Below are positions 1-7,776 of a stretch of 13,390 nt of DNA, one piece after another. The position numbers and the translations under genes are program-made. The notes under the pieces were generated by a model that worked only from the letters and a program-made list of their open reading frames with translations, did no database searches and was not told the origin of the DNA. The number at the start of each line of letters is the position of its first letter. The first letter of the stretch is position 1. Source of the DNA: an uncultured Rhodospirillales bacterium (GTDB lineage Bacteria; Pseudomonadota; Alphaproteobacteria; RF32; CAG-239); contig CADBMA010000019.1 in assembly GCA_902795665.1 (NCBI GenBank), forward strand, positions 1 to 13,390, in the 5' to 3' direction.

Positions 1-48
1 AAACAATTTTACGAAGAGCAAAATCAAGGTGACATTAAGGAGATTTAA
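1..48 (+). CDS. 3' end of an upstream gene (partial, product unknown)
   Basis: Frame 1 is open from the left edge to a TAA at 46-48 and would encode a hydrophilic C-terminal tail, KQFYEEQNQGDIKEI. The stop lies 2 bp before the ATG of the next gene, and that gene's Shine-Dalgarno (AAGGAG, 37-42) would sit inside this coding tail, as in tightly packed operons. Frame 2 also stays open here, so the assignment rests on spacing and composition alone. The family cannot be recognised from 15 residues. Confidence 0.4.
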   Translation, partial: KQFYEEQNQGDIKEI

Positions 49-50
49 CC

Positions 51-1001
51 ATGAACGCAAGAAAAAAAGTTTCTATAAACACCGATTTTGCCAAAATCAA
101 TTCACACGAAGGACTGCGGGTTTTTGTTGCCGGAGGAGCCCGTTCCGGCAACGATGAAATATACGTAGATGAGGCTTATAACCTCGGACGGCAAATTGTC
201 AAAATGAATCTCAAACTTGATTTTGGACTTTCCAACTCTGGTATCATGGGGGCAGTTGCCCGCGGTGTGGTTGATGAATGGAATAAACTTTATGGTGATA
301 CTGACGGCAGCAAAAGCCCTATCAATGCCATCACCACCAACGACTATTTTTGCCTTTACCCGCAAGATGATAGCCTGATTAGCCAAATTGATGAAATAAT
401 CTTGGCCAAAACACTTGAAGAACGCAAACAAAAATTATTAAATGCCGACTTTGTGGTTTTTACCCCCGGAGGTGTGGGAACTCTTGATGAGCTTGCTTAT
501 GATTGCGTTGCCATGCAAGATGGTTTTTTAGACATCAAGCCCTTTATATTATATAACATCGACGGCTTTTTTTATCATCTCTTAGAATACCTAAAACAAA
601 TTGCTGCAACAGGATTTGCTAATCCTCTGCCTTTTATCGTCGTTGATAATTCGCAAGAAATGGAGGTTGTTTTCCGCTTGCTGAAACAGCGCTACGACAA
701 CAGTCAGGATTCGCATATTGCCTATGGAAATACGCGCCAGCTTATTTACGAACTGCCTTATTTTTTAAAGAAAAAAACGGATAAATCCGTCCATGTCGAA
801 GATATTATTGCTGAAATGGATGCTATACGCGAAGGCAATGACGATAATAAAAAACAAGAACTCAACGAAGAAATTGAGCAAGCTTATTTGGAAAAAGAAA
901 TTGAAAGAATGTATGAACGTCTGGCTAAGACCGGACGCGATACTTCTGTCGTCAGCGACAAATTAACCAAACTAAAACAAAGGAAACGGCAATGGAAGTA
1001 A
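51..1001 (+). CDS. LOG-family protein (lysine-decarboxylase-like / nucleoside monophosphate phosphoribohydrolase) with C-terminal extension
   Basis: The protein has 316 residues. The Rossmann-like LOG domain spans about residues 20-215. It shows an N-terminal nucleotide-binding loop (AGGARSGND, 27-35), the second loop FGLSNSGIMG (58-67), the Arg-Lys pair in LEERKQKLL (122-130) and the diagnostic PGGVGTLDE (139-147), whose Glu147 is the expected catalytic residue. Family members hydrolyse nucleoside 5'-monophosphates to base and ribose 5-phosphate, including cytokinin precursors. Genes called 'lysine decarboxylase' in this family generally lack that activity. The exact substrate cannot be read here. 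Residues about 240-316 form a highly charged, probably helical or coiled-coil tail (many E, K and R) that short LOG proteins of about 190 residues do not have. The ATG is preceded by AAGGAG with 8 nt spacing. The 3' end overlaps the ABC transporter gene by 10 bp, implying co-translation. Confidence 0.85.
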   Translation: MNARKKVSINTDFAKINSHEGLRVFVAGGARSGNDEIYVDEAYNLGRQIVKMNLKLDFGLSNSGIMGAVARGVVDEWNKLYGDTDGSKSPINAITTNDYFCLYPQDDSLISQIDEIILAKTLEERKQKLLNADFVVFTPGGVGTLDELAYDCVAMQDGFLDIKPFILYNIDGFFYHLLEYLKQIAATGFANPLPFIVVDNSQEMEVVFRLLKQRYDNSQDSHIAYGNTRQLIYELPYFLKKKTDKSVHVEDIIAEMDAIREGNDDNKKQELNEEIEQAYLEKEIERMYERLAKTGRDTSVVSDKLTKLKQRKRQWK

Positions 1002-2761
1002 AACAAATTCCAACATCTGTATGGAAATTTTTGTGGCACTATTTAACCAGACAAAAAATCCTTTTTTCCGCAATTGTTGTTGCCATCATAAGCAGCGAAT
1101 TTTTTGTGCGCTTATCCCTATATTTTGCCGCCCAAATTGTTGAAATCATTTCTGCCCCCTCAGAGCCTGAAAAACAATTATCCTTAGCTATCACCGCTGC
1201 AATATGGGCATCATTAGCATTACTGGGTAGAAGTTTAATCCAGAATATTATGGTTTTTGTTGAAGCTCGATTTATGCCCAATTGCTTGGTCTTTGTTTCT
1301 AAAGATCTTTTTGCTTATGTACACCAGCACTCAACCGCTTTTTTTGCTGAGGAAATGGCCGGCAATATTTCCGGTAAAGTAAAAACCATAATTGATGGCA
1401 TTTATCCCATTTTCTACAATTTAATGTGGGGATTTTTCTCCCCCTTGATTGCTATGCTTTTGACATTTTTCTTTATCTTTCGCATCAACATTCATTTAGC
1501 ATTGATACTATTTGCGCTCAATATTGCACTAATTTATGCAGTATATTGGCTTTCCTTAAAAATGGTTCCTGTTTCACAAAAACGCTCACAAACCATGTCC
1601 GAAGCCAATGGCATTTTGGTTGACAGCATCACTAATGCCGGCACTGTAAAAAATTTTAGCAATTATCACTTTGAGCGGAAATATTATTTCAAATATATGC
1701 GAATTGCCTCTCGCGCCGACCGCAAAGAAACCCAAACTTTTGGTAAAATATTTTTCTGGCAGAATTTATTACGCGCCATTATCCATATTATTTTTTATAT
1801 ATTGCCGATTTGGTACTGGTATAACGGAAAAATAAATGTCGCTGACTTTGTGCTGATTCAATCACTAATCGCCATATTGAACAACTCTTTTGGAATGTTA
1901 ACCATGAATTTTATGCACTTTTTCAAAATTTATGGCAATCTGCGCGATGGATTGGCATTGCTATCCAGACCCTGTGAAGTAAACGACGCAAAAAACGCCG
2001 TTCCTCTTAACGTCCAATCTGGAAGCATCAATTTCCAAAATGTTAACTATCGCTATAAAGGCTCCAAAAAGCTATTCAAAGATTTTAATCTGTCCATCAA
2101 AGCCGGTGAAAAAATCGGACTGGTCGGACATTCTGGTTCCGGAAAATCAACTCTGGTTCGCTTGCTATCGCGTTATTATGACATAAATCGCGGCAAAATT
2201 TTGATTGATGGGCAAAATATTGCAAAAGTCACCCAAGACAGTCTGCGCCGCAATATTGCTTTTATTCCGCAAGACCCAAGCCTATTCAATCGTACAATTA
2301 TGGAAAATATCCGCTATGGAAAGCCTAACGCCACAGATGAAGAAATTTATGAAGCCGCGCGCAAAGCTCATATTCATGACTTTATACTTAACTTGCCTTC
2401 AGGTTATCAAACCAAAGTTGGAGAACGAGGTGTAATGCTTTCCGGTGGTGAACGCCAACGTATTGCCATTGCTCGCGCTCTACTGAAAGAAGCGCCGATT
2501 TTAATTCTTGATGAAGCCACCTCGGCTCTGGATAGCGAGAGCGAAAAATATATCCAAGATTCTCTGAAAAAACTAATGAAAAACAAAACTGTCATTGCTA
2601 TCGCTCATCGCTTGTCCACATTAAAAGAAATGGATAAAATTGTCGTCATGGATAACGGAAAAATTATCGAATCCGGAAGCCACAAATCTCTACTGAAACA
2701 GAAAGGGGCTTATTACGGATTTTATGAAATGCAATCATCCGGATTTTTAGAACCAAAATAG
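992..2761 (+). CDS. ABC exporter half-transporter (fused membrane domain and ATPase)
   Basis: This 589-residue protein has the usual length and order of a type IV (exporter-fold) ABC half-transporter. The membrane domain, with about six hydrophobic segments, occupies roughly residues 20-310. The ATPase domain occupies about 343-575 and is complete: Walker A GHSGSGKST (379-387), Q-loop Gln427 in IPQDPSLF, signature LSGGERQR (483-490), Walker B ILILDEATSALD (503-514) and switch His539 (AIAHRLST). It should act as a homodimer or with a partner in the inner membrane, exporting or flipping a lipid, peptide or drug-like substrate. The substrate cannot be predicted. The start at 992 has AAAGGA at 8 nt spacing and lies inside the end of the LOG gene. 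The next gene begins 10 bp after the stop, so these three genes are probably one transcript. No lipid-A exporter or peptidase-domain hallmark was seen. Confidence 0.92.
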   Translation: MEVKQIPTSVWKFLWHYLTRQKILFSAIVVAIISSEFFVRLSLYFAAQIVEIISAPSEPEKQLSLAITAAIWASLALLGRSLIQNIMVFVEARFMPNCLVFVSKDLFAYVHQHSTAFFAEEMAGNISGKVKTIIDGIYPIFYNLMWGFFSPLIAMLLTFFFIFRINIHLALILFALNIALIYAVYWLSLKMVPVSQKRSQTMSEANGILVDSITNAGTVKNFSNYHFERKYYFKYMRIASRADRKETQTFGKIFFWQNLLRAIIHIIFYILPIWYWYNGKINVADFVLIQSLIAILNNSFGMLTMNFMHFFKIYGNLRDGLALLSRPCEVNDAKNAVPLNVQSGSINFQNVNYRYKGSKKLFKDFNLSIKAGEKIGLVGHSGSGKSTLVRLLSRYYDINRGKILIDGQNIAKVTQDSLRRNIAFIPQDPSLFNRTIMENIRYGKPNATDEEIYEAARKAHIHDFILNLPSGYQTKVGERGVMLSGGERQRIAIARALLKEAPILILDEATSALDSESEKYIQDSLKKLMKNKTVIAIAHRLSTLKEMDKIVVMDNGKIIESGSHKSLLKQKGAYYGFYEMQSSGFLEPK

Positions 2762-2771
2762 GAATTTAAAC

Positions 2772-4001
2772 ATGTTGAATTATATTTGGGCATTTTTCTT
2801 TATCGCCGGTTTTGGCGGCGCTTTATGGCAAAACTTCTCCGGAAATCCGGAAATTTGGGCTGCCTTAAGCGAGGATATTTTTGCATCTGCCAAATCGGCT
2901 TTTTCAATTTCAATCAATCTTACAGGAATCCTCTGTTTCTGGCTCGGAATGCTCAAAATTGCTGAAAAATCAGGCATTACTGAAATTCTATCCAACGCAT
3001 TGAAACCCTTATTCCGCAAAATAATGCCCGATGTTTCGGAAAACTCACCGGCATTCGGCTCAATTATAATGAATATTGCAGCCAATATTTTGGGACTGGA
3101 TAACGCCGCAACTCCGATGGGAATTAAGGCTATGGAACAGCTCCAAAAGGAAAACCATACTCCGGATCAAGCCTCAAACGCACAGATTTTATTTATGGTG
3201 ATTAATTCTTCTTCCGTAACTTTACTTCCAATAACCATTTTAATGTATCGCAGCGAACTTGGAAGCACCAATCCGGCTCAGGTGTTTTTTCCTATATTAT
3301 GCGCCACCGCGGTTTCCACACTCGTCGGTTTTATAAGCGTTGCTATGATGCAAAAACTAAATATTCTCAATCGGGTTATTATGTTATATGCCGCCATCTT
3401 AGTTGCAATCATCTCATTAATAACTGCATCTTTTTGTTTTGGCAGCGCCCACTTGCGCGAATTATTAATTTCATGCGGTGGAAATTTTATCTTAATCTTA
3501 ACACTCCTAATTTTTATAACCATCGGACTATTCCGCAAAGTAAATGTTTATAACGAATTTATAAATGGCGCCAAAGAAGGGTTTAATGTCGCAATTTCAA
3601 TTATCCCGTATTTGGTTGCCATGTTAACCGCAATTGCTTTCTTTCGCAGCTCCGGTGTTTTGGATTTGTGCATTACCGGCATTGAAAAAATTTGCAATTT
3701 TTTCACTATTAATACCGATTTTGTTCCGGCGCTTCCTACCGCTTTTTTAAAGCCTTTGTCCGGAAGCGGTGCACGAGCAATGATGATTGAAACAATGCAA
3801 CATTACGGGGTGGATAGTTTTCCGGCTTTTGTTTCCGCAGTAGTACAAGGCTCAACCGAAACAACATTTTATGTTTTGGCGGTTTATTTTGGGGCTGTCA
3901 AAATCAGTAACACCCGTCACGCTCTGCCTTGTGCGCTGCTTGCAGATATTGCAGGAATCATCACTGCTATATCTTTAAGCTATGTGTTTTATACACCATA
4001 A
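2772..4001 (+). CDS. Fused SpmA-SpmB-like membrane protein (nucleoside recognition / Gate domains)
   Basis: This is a 409-residue polytopic membrane protein with two related halves. The N-terminal half (about 35-200) has the SpmA-like signature NIAANILGLDNAATPMG (101-117). The C-terminal half (about 265-405) has the SpmB-like signatures ALPTAFLKPLSGSGAR (320-335) and VVQGSTETTFYVLAVYFG (357-374). In Bacillus, SpmA and SpmB are separate proteins needed for spore-core dehydration. In non-sporulating bacteria the two are often fused and usually annotated as nucleoside recognition domain proteins, with no settled function; a small-molecule permease is a reasonable guess. SD AGGA lies 8 nt before the ATG. 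The gene follows the ABC transporter by 10 bp and ends 3 bp from the convergent flavin enzyme gene, so it closes the operon. Confidence 0.85.
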   Translation: MLNYIWAFFFIAGFGGALWQNFSGNPEIWAALSEDIFASAKSAFSISINLTGILCFWLGMLKIAEKSGITEILSNALKPLFRKIMPDVSENSPAFGSIIMNIAANILGLDNAATPMGIKAMEQLQKENHTPDQASNAQILFMVINSSSVTLLPITILMYRSELGSTNPAQVFFPILCATAVSTLVGFISVAMMQKLNILNRVIMLYAAILVAIISLITASFCFGSAHLRELLISCGGNFILILTLLIFITIGLFRKVNVYNEFINGAKEGFNVAISIIPYLVAMLTAIAFFRSSGVLDLCITGIEKICNFFTINTDFVPALPTAFLKPLSGSGARAMMIETMQHYGVDSFPAFVSAVVQGSTETTFYVLAVYFGAVKISNTRHALPCALLADIAGIITAISLSYVFYTP

Positions 4002-4004
4002 AAG

Positions 4005-5402
4005 CTACTCGCCTTTTTTAATGCGTTCAATAAGCTCTTTAACACTTGGAATACATCCATTGCGATATAATGGATCTGTAGCAAAACGATAGACCTGATG
4101 TCCGGCAAACAATAAATGATCCTTTACATTTCCACCATGCCCAACTTCGTATAACGTTTTATGAATGCAATACGTGCGCGGATCCGGAATTTTGCCTGTT
4201 GTCTTGTTGGGAGAAGCTGACGACCATGTTGAAAATTGACATTGCGACAGACAACCAACACAATTTTTGCGGTCTTCTTTCATTTCTTCCCAGTCTTTTT
4301 TGGTCATAAACACAACCGTTTCATCTGGAGTTTCACGCACTTCCGTCAATCCGGAATTAATTTGATTAAAAGCTTTTTCCTTGTCCGCCGATTTAATATA
4401 AACCGTCTTATGTTCATTTATCTTCAATGGCTCGGAAAATTCGTCATCAGGTTTATTTTTGAAAGCAACTTCACCATTTTTACGTTCAATCAATTTTTCA
4501 AGAAAAGTATTTTTAATTGCTGACGAGAAAAAACCTGTCGGGCTGAAGCGCTGCAAAACAACATCACCTTTTTTAACCTGAAGCATAACTTTTTTCCAAG
4601 CTTCACTTATCGGGCTTTCCCTTGTAATCATAGGACGAGTTCCAAATTGAAAAGCAATTTTGCCAATCTCAGGATTATCAATATAATCTTCCCAGTCTTT
4701 AAGGTTCCAAATTCCTCCCGCCAAAATAATCGGCACCGAATCCAACCCGTATGAGTTCATCTGCTGACGTAGTTCTACCACACGATTGTAAGGTTTTTCC
4801 GGCTGCAGCGGATCTTCAGCATTTGACAACCCGTTATGTCCTCCGGCCAACCATGGATCCTCATAAACAACGCCGCCCAAAAACTCGGTAAACCGATTAT
4901 AAGCACGCTTCCATAAAATATTAAAAGCACGCGCTGATGATATAATTGGGTAATAATAAATGCCGAATTTAGTGGCCAATTCTCCCAAATGATACGGCAT
5001 TCCTGCTCCACAGGTAATTCCATTTATCATTCCTTTGGCCTTAGATAACACGCCTTCCAATACTGCTTGCGAATCTGCCATTTCCCACAACATATTCATA
5101 TGAATACGACCGTTTCCTCCTGACATATCATATGCCACCTGAGCCTGAGCTATCCCGCCTTTAATTGCTCTTTCAATCATTTCTTTGTGACGTTCCGCAC
5201 GAGTTTTTCGCAAGAACATTTCTTTTGCCACATTGCCTTTATCGTCATAAAAATCCGGACTAACTCCCGAAAAAGTTCCAACACAATTCTCACGGGCCCA
5301 AGCTCCGCAGCTGCGCCCATCACTGCCATTAATTCCTTTTCCGCCTTCAACCAAAGGCAAGACTTCTTTTCCTGAAATAACTATCGGTTTTAAATTAAGC
5401 AC
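4005..5402 (-). CDS. Nitronate monooxygenase / 2-nitropropane dioxygenase family flavoprotein with Cys-rich C-terminal extension
   Basis: This 465-residue protein carries an FMN-binding TIM-barrel of the nitronate monooxygenase family over roughly residues 15-300. Visible landmarks are ITCGAGMP (129-136), the family motif AGGHNG (186-191), the flavin-phosphate loop PIILAGGI (224-231) and FQFGTRPMI (251-259) in the second phosphate-binding position. Typical members oxidise alkyl nitronates with FMN and O2, but many relatives are enoyl-reductase-like or uncharacterised, so the substrate is open. The family is normally about 320-370 residues. Here residues about 300-465 are extra and contain Cys381, Cys384, Cys388 and Cys412 (CVGCLSQC then YC), a possible metal or Fe-S site. 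Translation should start at GTG 5402, preceded by AAAGG with about 8 nt spacing. No in-frame ATG exists nearby. The gene stands alone: upstream is a 143-bp gap, downstream a convergent gene. Confidence 0.8.
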   Translation of the reverse strand: MLNLKPIVISGKEVLPLVEGGKGINGSDGRSCGAWARENCVGTFSGVSPDFYDDKGNVAKEMFLRKTRAERHKEMIERAIKGGIAQAQVAYDMSGGNGRIHMNMLWEMADSQAVLEGVLSKAKGMINGITCGAGMPYHLGELATKFGIYYYPIISSARAFNILWKRAYNRFTEFLGGVVYEDPWLAGGHNGLSNAEDPLQPEKPYNRVVELRQQMNSYGLDSVPIILAGGIWNLKDWEDYIDNPEIGKIAFQFGTRPMITRESPISEAWKKVMLQVKKGDVVLQRFSPTGFFSSAIKNTFLEKLIERKNGEVAFKNKPDDEFSEPLKINEHKTVYIKSADKEKAFNQINSGLTEVRETPDETVVFMTKKDWEEMKEDRKNCVGCLSQCQFSTWSSASPNKTTGKIPDPRTYCIHKTLYEVGHGGNVKDHLLFAGHQVYRFATDPLYRNGCIPSVKELIERIKKGE

Positions 5403-5481
5403 TTTTTTTACCTTTCAATTCTTATGTATGGAAATACTAATTATTTTTTACAATCTAGTAAAGTAGGCACCTTAAATACCG

Positions 5482-5503
5482 ATAGTTTCCAAATAGAAAC
5501 TAT
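5482..5503. repeat. Perfect 8-bp inverted repeat, possible operator or weak terminator
   Basis: ATAGTTTC (5482-5489), loop CAAATA, GAAACTAT (5496-5503). It lies in the 143-bp gap between the kinase-like gene (stop at 5546, -) and the flavoprotein gene (start at 5402, -). On the minus strand no T-run follows it, so it is not a classic intrinsic terminator for the kinase operon. It lies 80-100 bp upstream of the flavoprotein start, where an operator or promoter-proximal hairpin would be plausible. A T-rich stretch follows on the plus strand, but no plus-strand gene ends there. Confidence 0.35.
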
Positions 5504-5545
5504 TTTATGTTTTTCAAGAAGAACGGGTTTATTTTTTTATATGTT

Positions 5546-7027
5546 TTATTTGGCAAGCAAAATAAAAGCTGAAGAAATATCATTGAGAGCCAGCAAGCAT
5601 ATTACCGCACACATCAAAGGATATATAAACAATGTTGCTGCAAATGCCGGATAGCTGAGCAGCGGTACTCGAGATGAAAAACTTTTCAACCCCTGATAAA
5701 TCAAAGTCATTATCATTATAATCAATATTACCTGCGCCCCTATGCCTATCAACGCAATATACGCCTTAAACGGTTTTAACATCAGATACAAAAATGTCCA
5801 AAACAACATATAAACAAAAATCACAGCCGCGCTTATTTGGTTAATTGTTTTCAGTTTTTTAATCTGCTCATTTTTATTTTTAGCAATTTTTTCCGGTGAC
5901 AGATTATCAACCGTAACCCCTCTTATAGTTTTAGGTGTTTGAAATTGCTTGCGAACATCTGTCAGCGTCGCTTTTATTTTCTCTTCCATCATACACAACC
6001 CGCAACCTTTGGAGGTAAAATAAACGTGGCTATGATTTTTTTTGCATTTACGCAGACCTGCAATCAGTTTTCGCAAATGATCTTCCCACTCTTGCGCTGT
6101 TGGGCGTTTTAGCCCTCGAACAAATGCGCGGTCAAACAATTCCAATGTATCTTTTGCAAAATAATCATGTATCGAATATGGGTGCGGAGCTTGATACAAA
6201 TCAGCCCATGAACCATACGCATAGTGATTCTGTGCAATTCTTTCCTGTATGGTGAGATTTGGTGAACTTGTTTTGCGCGGTGTGCCTGAAAACGGGTGTA
6301 TGCCATTATTCAAAAGCTTAAAAATAATCACCGCCAGAGCAAACTTATCTTGCTCTTCTCCCATCTCGTCGCACCCCTGATCCATGCCCTCCGGATAAAT
6401 ATATTCCTCACTCACAAACTCTGCGGGATAGCGATTCTTTTCCCCTTTAATAGAAAAACCATCACAGTCCAGCATTGATATCAGCATACTTTCTTTGTAC
6501 ACATAGACATTTGACGGCTTCAAATCCACTATATAATGCCCTTTTTCATGCAACGCCGCCACCATTGCACTTAAATTGCAAGCAATACGTATTCTATAAT
6601 CATAATTTTCCGGAAGTTTTAACTTATGACGCGTCGCTCGCTGCATAAAATGATCTAATGAAGCAGCCAAGCTCAAATCAACACGCGGCATCATATATCC
6701 CACACAAAAGCCGCTTTCATTTTCCAATAATGCTTCCGGCCAAGCTATTTGAATATATTTTTCACCATCATCCATTACAAATTCTTTACCGTTTTTCAAT
6801 GCCGGAGAAAAAGCCGGACGATTTTGCAGCATCGCTTCCAGTTTTTCACGATTTGTACTGCTCTTGGATAAACTATGAAAAATTTTTGCAACCAGCTGAG
6901 GATGTTCCTTAACTTCAAAAATTCTGCCAGCTGCCCCCCCTTTGTTAATAAGCTCACCAAGAGTTATTTTTTCAAACGTCCCATCGCTATAAACCGCGCT
7001 ATACGTTTTTATCGTTTCTTCACTCAT
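5546..7027 (-). CDS. Membrane-anchored Ser/Thr kinase-like protein of the TerY-P triad
   Basis: I place the start at ATG 7027, giving 493 residues; its ATGA overlaps the TGA of the phosphatase gene, the classic coupling arrangement. A GTG at 7039 is in frame but has no SD. Numbering below is from the GTG frame; subtract 4 for the ATG start. The kinase domain covers about 30-325: glycine loop INKGGAAGRIFEV (31-43), ATP-binding Lys52 (VAKIF), catalytic loop VDLKPSNV (171-178) with Asp172 but no HR before it, and metal-binding DCDGF (191-195) in place of DFG. A Cys/His cluster follows (Cys332, His335, His337, Cys346, Cys349), resembling the zinc-ribbon-like knuckle of TerY-associated kinases. 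The tail has two to four hydrophobic segments (about 402-421, 424-448, 462-484), so the kinase probably faces the cytoplasm from the inner membrane. It is the last gene of the operon. Confidence 0.82.
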   Translation of the reverse strand: MSEETIKTYSAVYSDGTFEKITLGELINKGGAAGRIFEVKEHPQLVAKIFHSLSKSSTNREKLEAMLQNRPAFSPALKNGKEFVMDDGEKYIQIAWPEALLENESGFCVGYMMPRVDLSLAASLDHFMQRATRHKLKLPENYDYRIRIACNLSAMVAALHEKGHYIVDLKPSNVYVYKESMLISMLDCDGFSIKGEKNRYPAEFVSEEYIYPEGMDQGCDEMGEEQDKFALAVIIFKLLNNGIHPFSGTPRKTSSPNLTIQERIAQNHYAYGSWADLYQAPHPYSIHDYFAKDTLELFDRAFVRGLKRPTAQEWEDHLRKLIAGLRKCKKNHSHVYFTSKGCGLCMMEEKIKATLTDVRKQFQTPKTIRGVTVDNLSPEKIAKNKNEQIKKLKTINQISAAVIFVYMLFWTFLYLMLKPFKAYIALIGIGAQVILIIMIMTLIYQGLKSFSSRVPLLSYPAFAATLFIYPLMCAVICLLALNDISSAFILLAK

Positions 7028-7776
7028 AGTCTTGCCCACAAAAAAGTTTTATCATCTGGATTTAATTTTTGCGCTTGTGATGTGCTAAGTGTGTTTTTCA
7101 ACGCGCGGCACGCCCGATATTTTATCGCTTCTTTGCTCAAAAAACGATCTATCGGCATCAAAAAGCGTGATTCGATATTGTTAAAATCTGATGAAAATGA
7201 AAATCCGGTAACCCCATCGCTCATCATCATAATTGTATGGGCTTTTTCAAAAGAGGTAAAACGAATGCAATCTTTCCAGTCGTCCATAGTATAAAAATAG
7301 GTTTCGCATGAAAAAATGCCGTTTTCCGGTTTTGACGCAACATAATGCGAAAAATCGCCACCGGTAAAAGCTAAAGCCGCACCATCGCCAATATGAAAAA
7401 ATATCCCTTTATTTTTATGATAAACAACACCAACCACCGTAGCCGCAAAAGACATTAACCCTCGGTGGTTGTTGCGAGAATTCAGGCGATGAAACATCAG
7501 CTTTTCTCTTGCCACTTCTATTGAATTGATAATTGACGTCTTAATATCTCCAAACGGCACATTCGGCAGCAAATCAACCAGAGTATCGCATAAAATTTTG
7601 GCACCGATACGCCCATATTTAGCTGAACCTGCACCATCTGAAATTATACCTACAAAATTTTCACCTTTAGTAGAATAGCGGCAATAATCCTGACACGGCA
7701 TATTGCGAACTTTGTGCAATGGTCCGGTAACACATGCAGATATCACTTTTGCACAATGTTTAGCTCTGTTCTTCAT
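7024..7776 (-). CDS. PP2C-type protein phosphatase of the TerY-P triad
   Basis: I choose ATG 7776 (250 residues): it has AGGA with about 7 nt spacing, and the domain begins directly afterwards. An in-frame ATG at 7812 would add 12 residues without a good SD. All PP2C metal-site landmarks are visible: the N-terminal GPLHKVRNMPCQD (18-30) typical of TerY-associated phosphatases, Asp47 in ISDGAGSAK (45-53), Asp131 in IGDGAA, Asp187 in MMSDGV and the late Asp242 in DDKTFLWAR. It should therefore be an active Mn/Mg-dependent Ser/Thr phosphatase, presumably reversing phosphorylation by the kinase encoded downstream or acting on the VWA protein. The 5' end overlaps the VWA gene by 17 bp and the 3' end overlaps the kinase gene by 4 bp. 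Confidence 0.88.
   Translation of the reverse strand: MKNRAKHCAKVISACVTGPLHKVRNMPCQDYCRYSTKGENFVGIISDGAGSAKYGRIGAKILCDTLVDLLPNVPFGDIKTSIINSIEVAREKLMFHRLNSRNNHRGLMSFAATVVGVVYHKNKGIFFHIGDGAALAFTGGDFSHYVASKPENGIFSCETYFYTMDDWKDCIRFTSFEKAHTIMMMSDGVTGFSFSSDFNNIESRFLMPIDRFLSKEAIKYRACRALKNTLSTSQAQKLNPDDKTFLWARL

Noticed and set aside
2780..3085. 101-codon minus-strand frame, along with 102-431 and 3278-3538 on the same strand
   Set aside because: All are antisense shadows of the LOG and SpmA-SpmB-like genes and show no signal peptide, domain or ribosome binding site.
5424..5654. 76-codon plus-strand frame partly in the 143-bp gap
   Set aside because: Most of it overlaps the kinase C-terminus in antisense; there is no SD, and the composition is not protein-like.
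6875..7294. 139-codon open frame on the plus strand
   Set aside because: It is antisense to the phosphatase-kinase junction, where both real proteins have conserved motifs. It has no SD and no recognisable domain.
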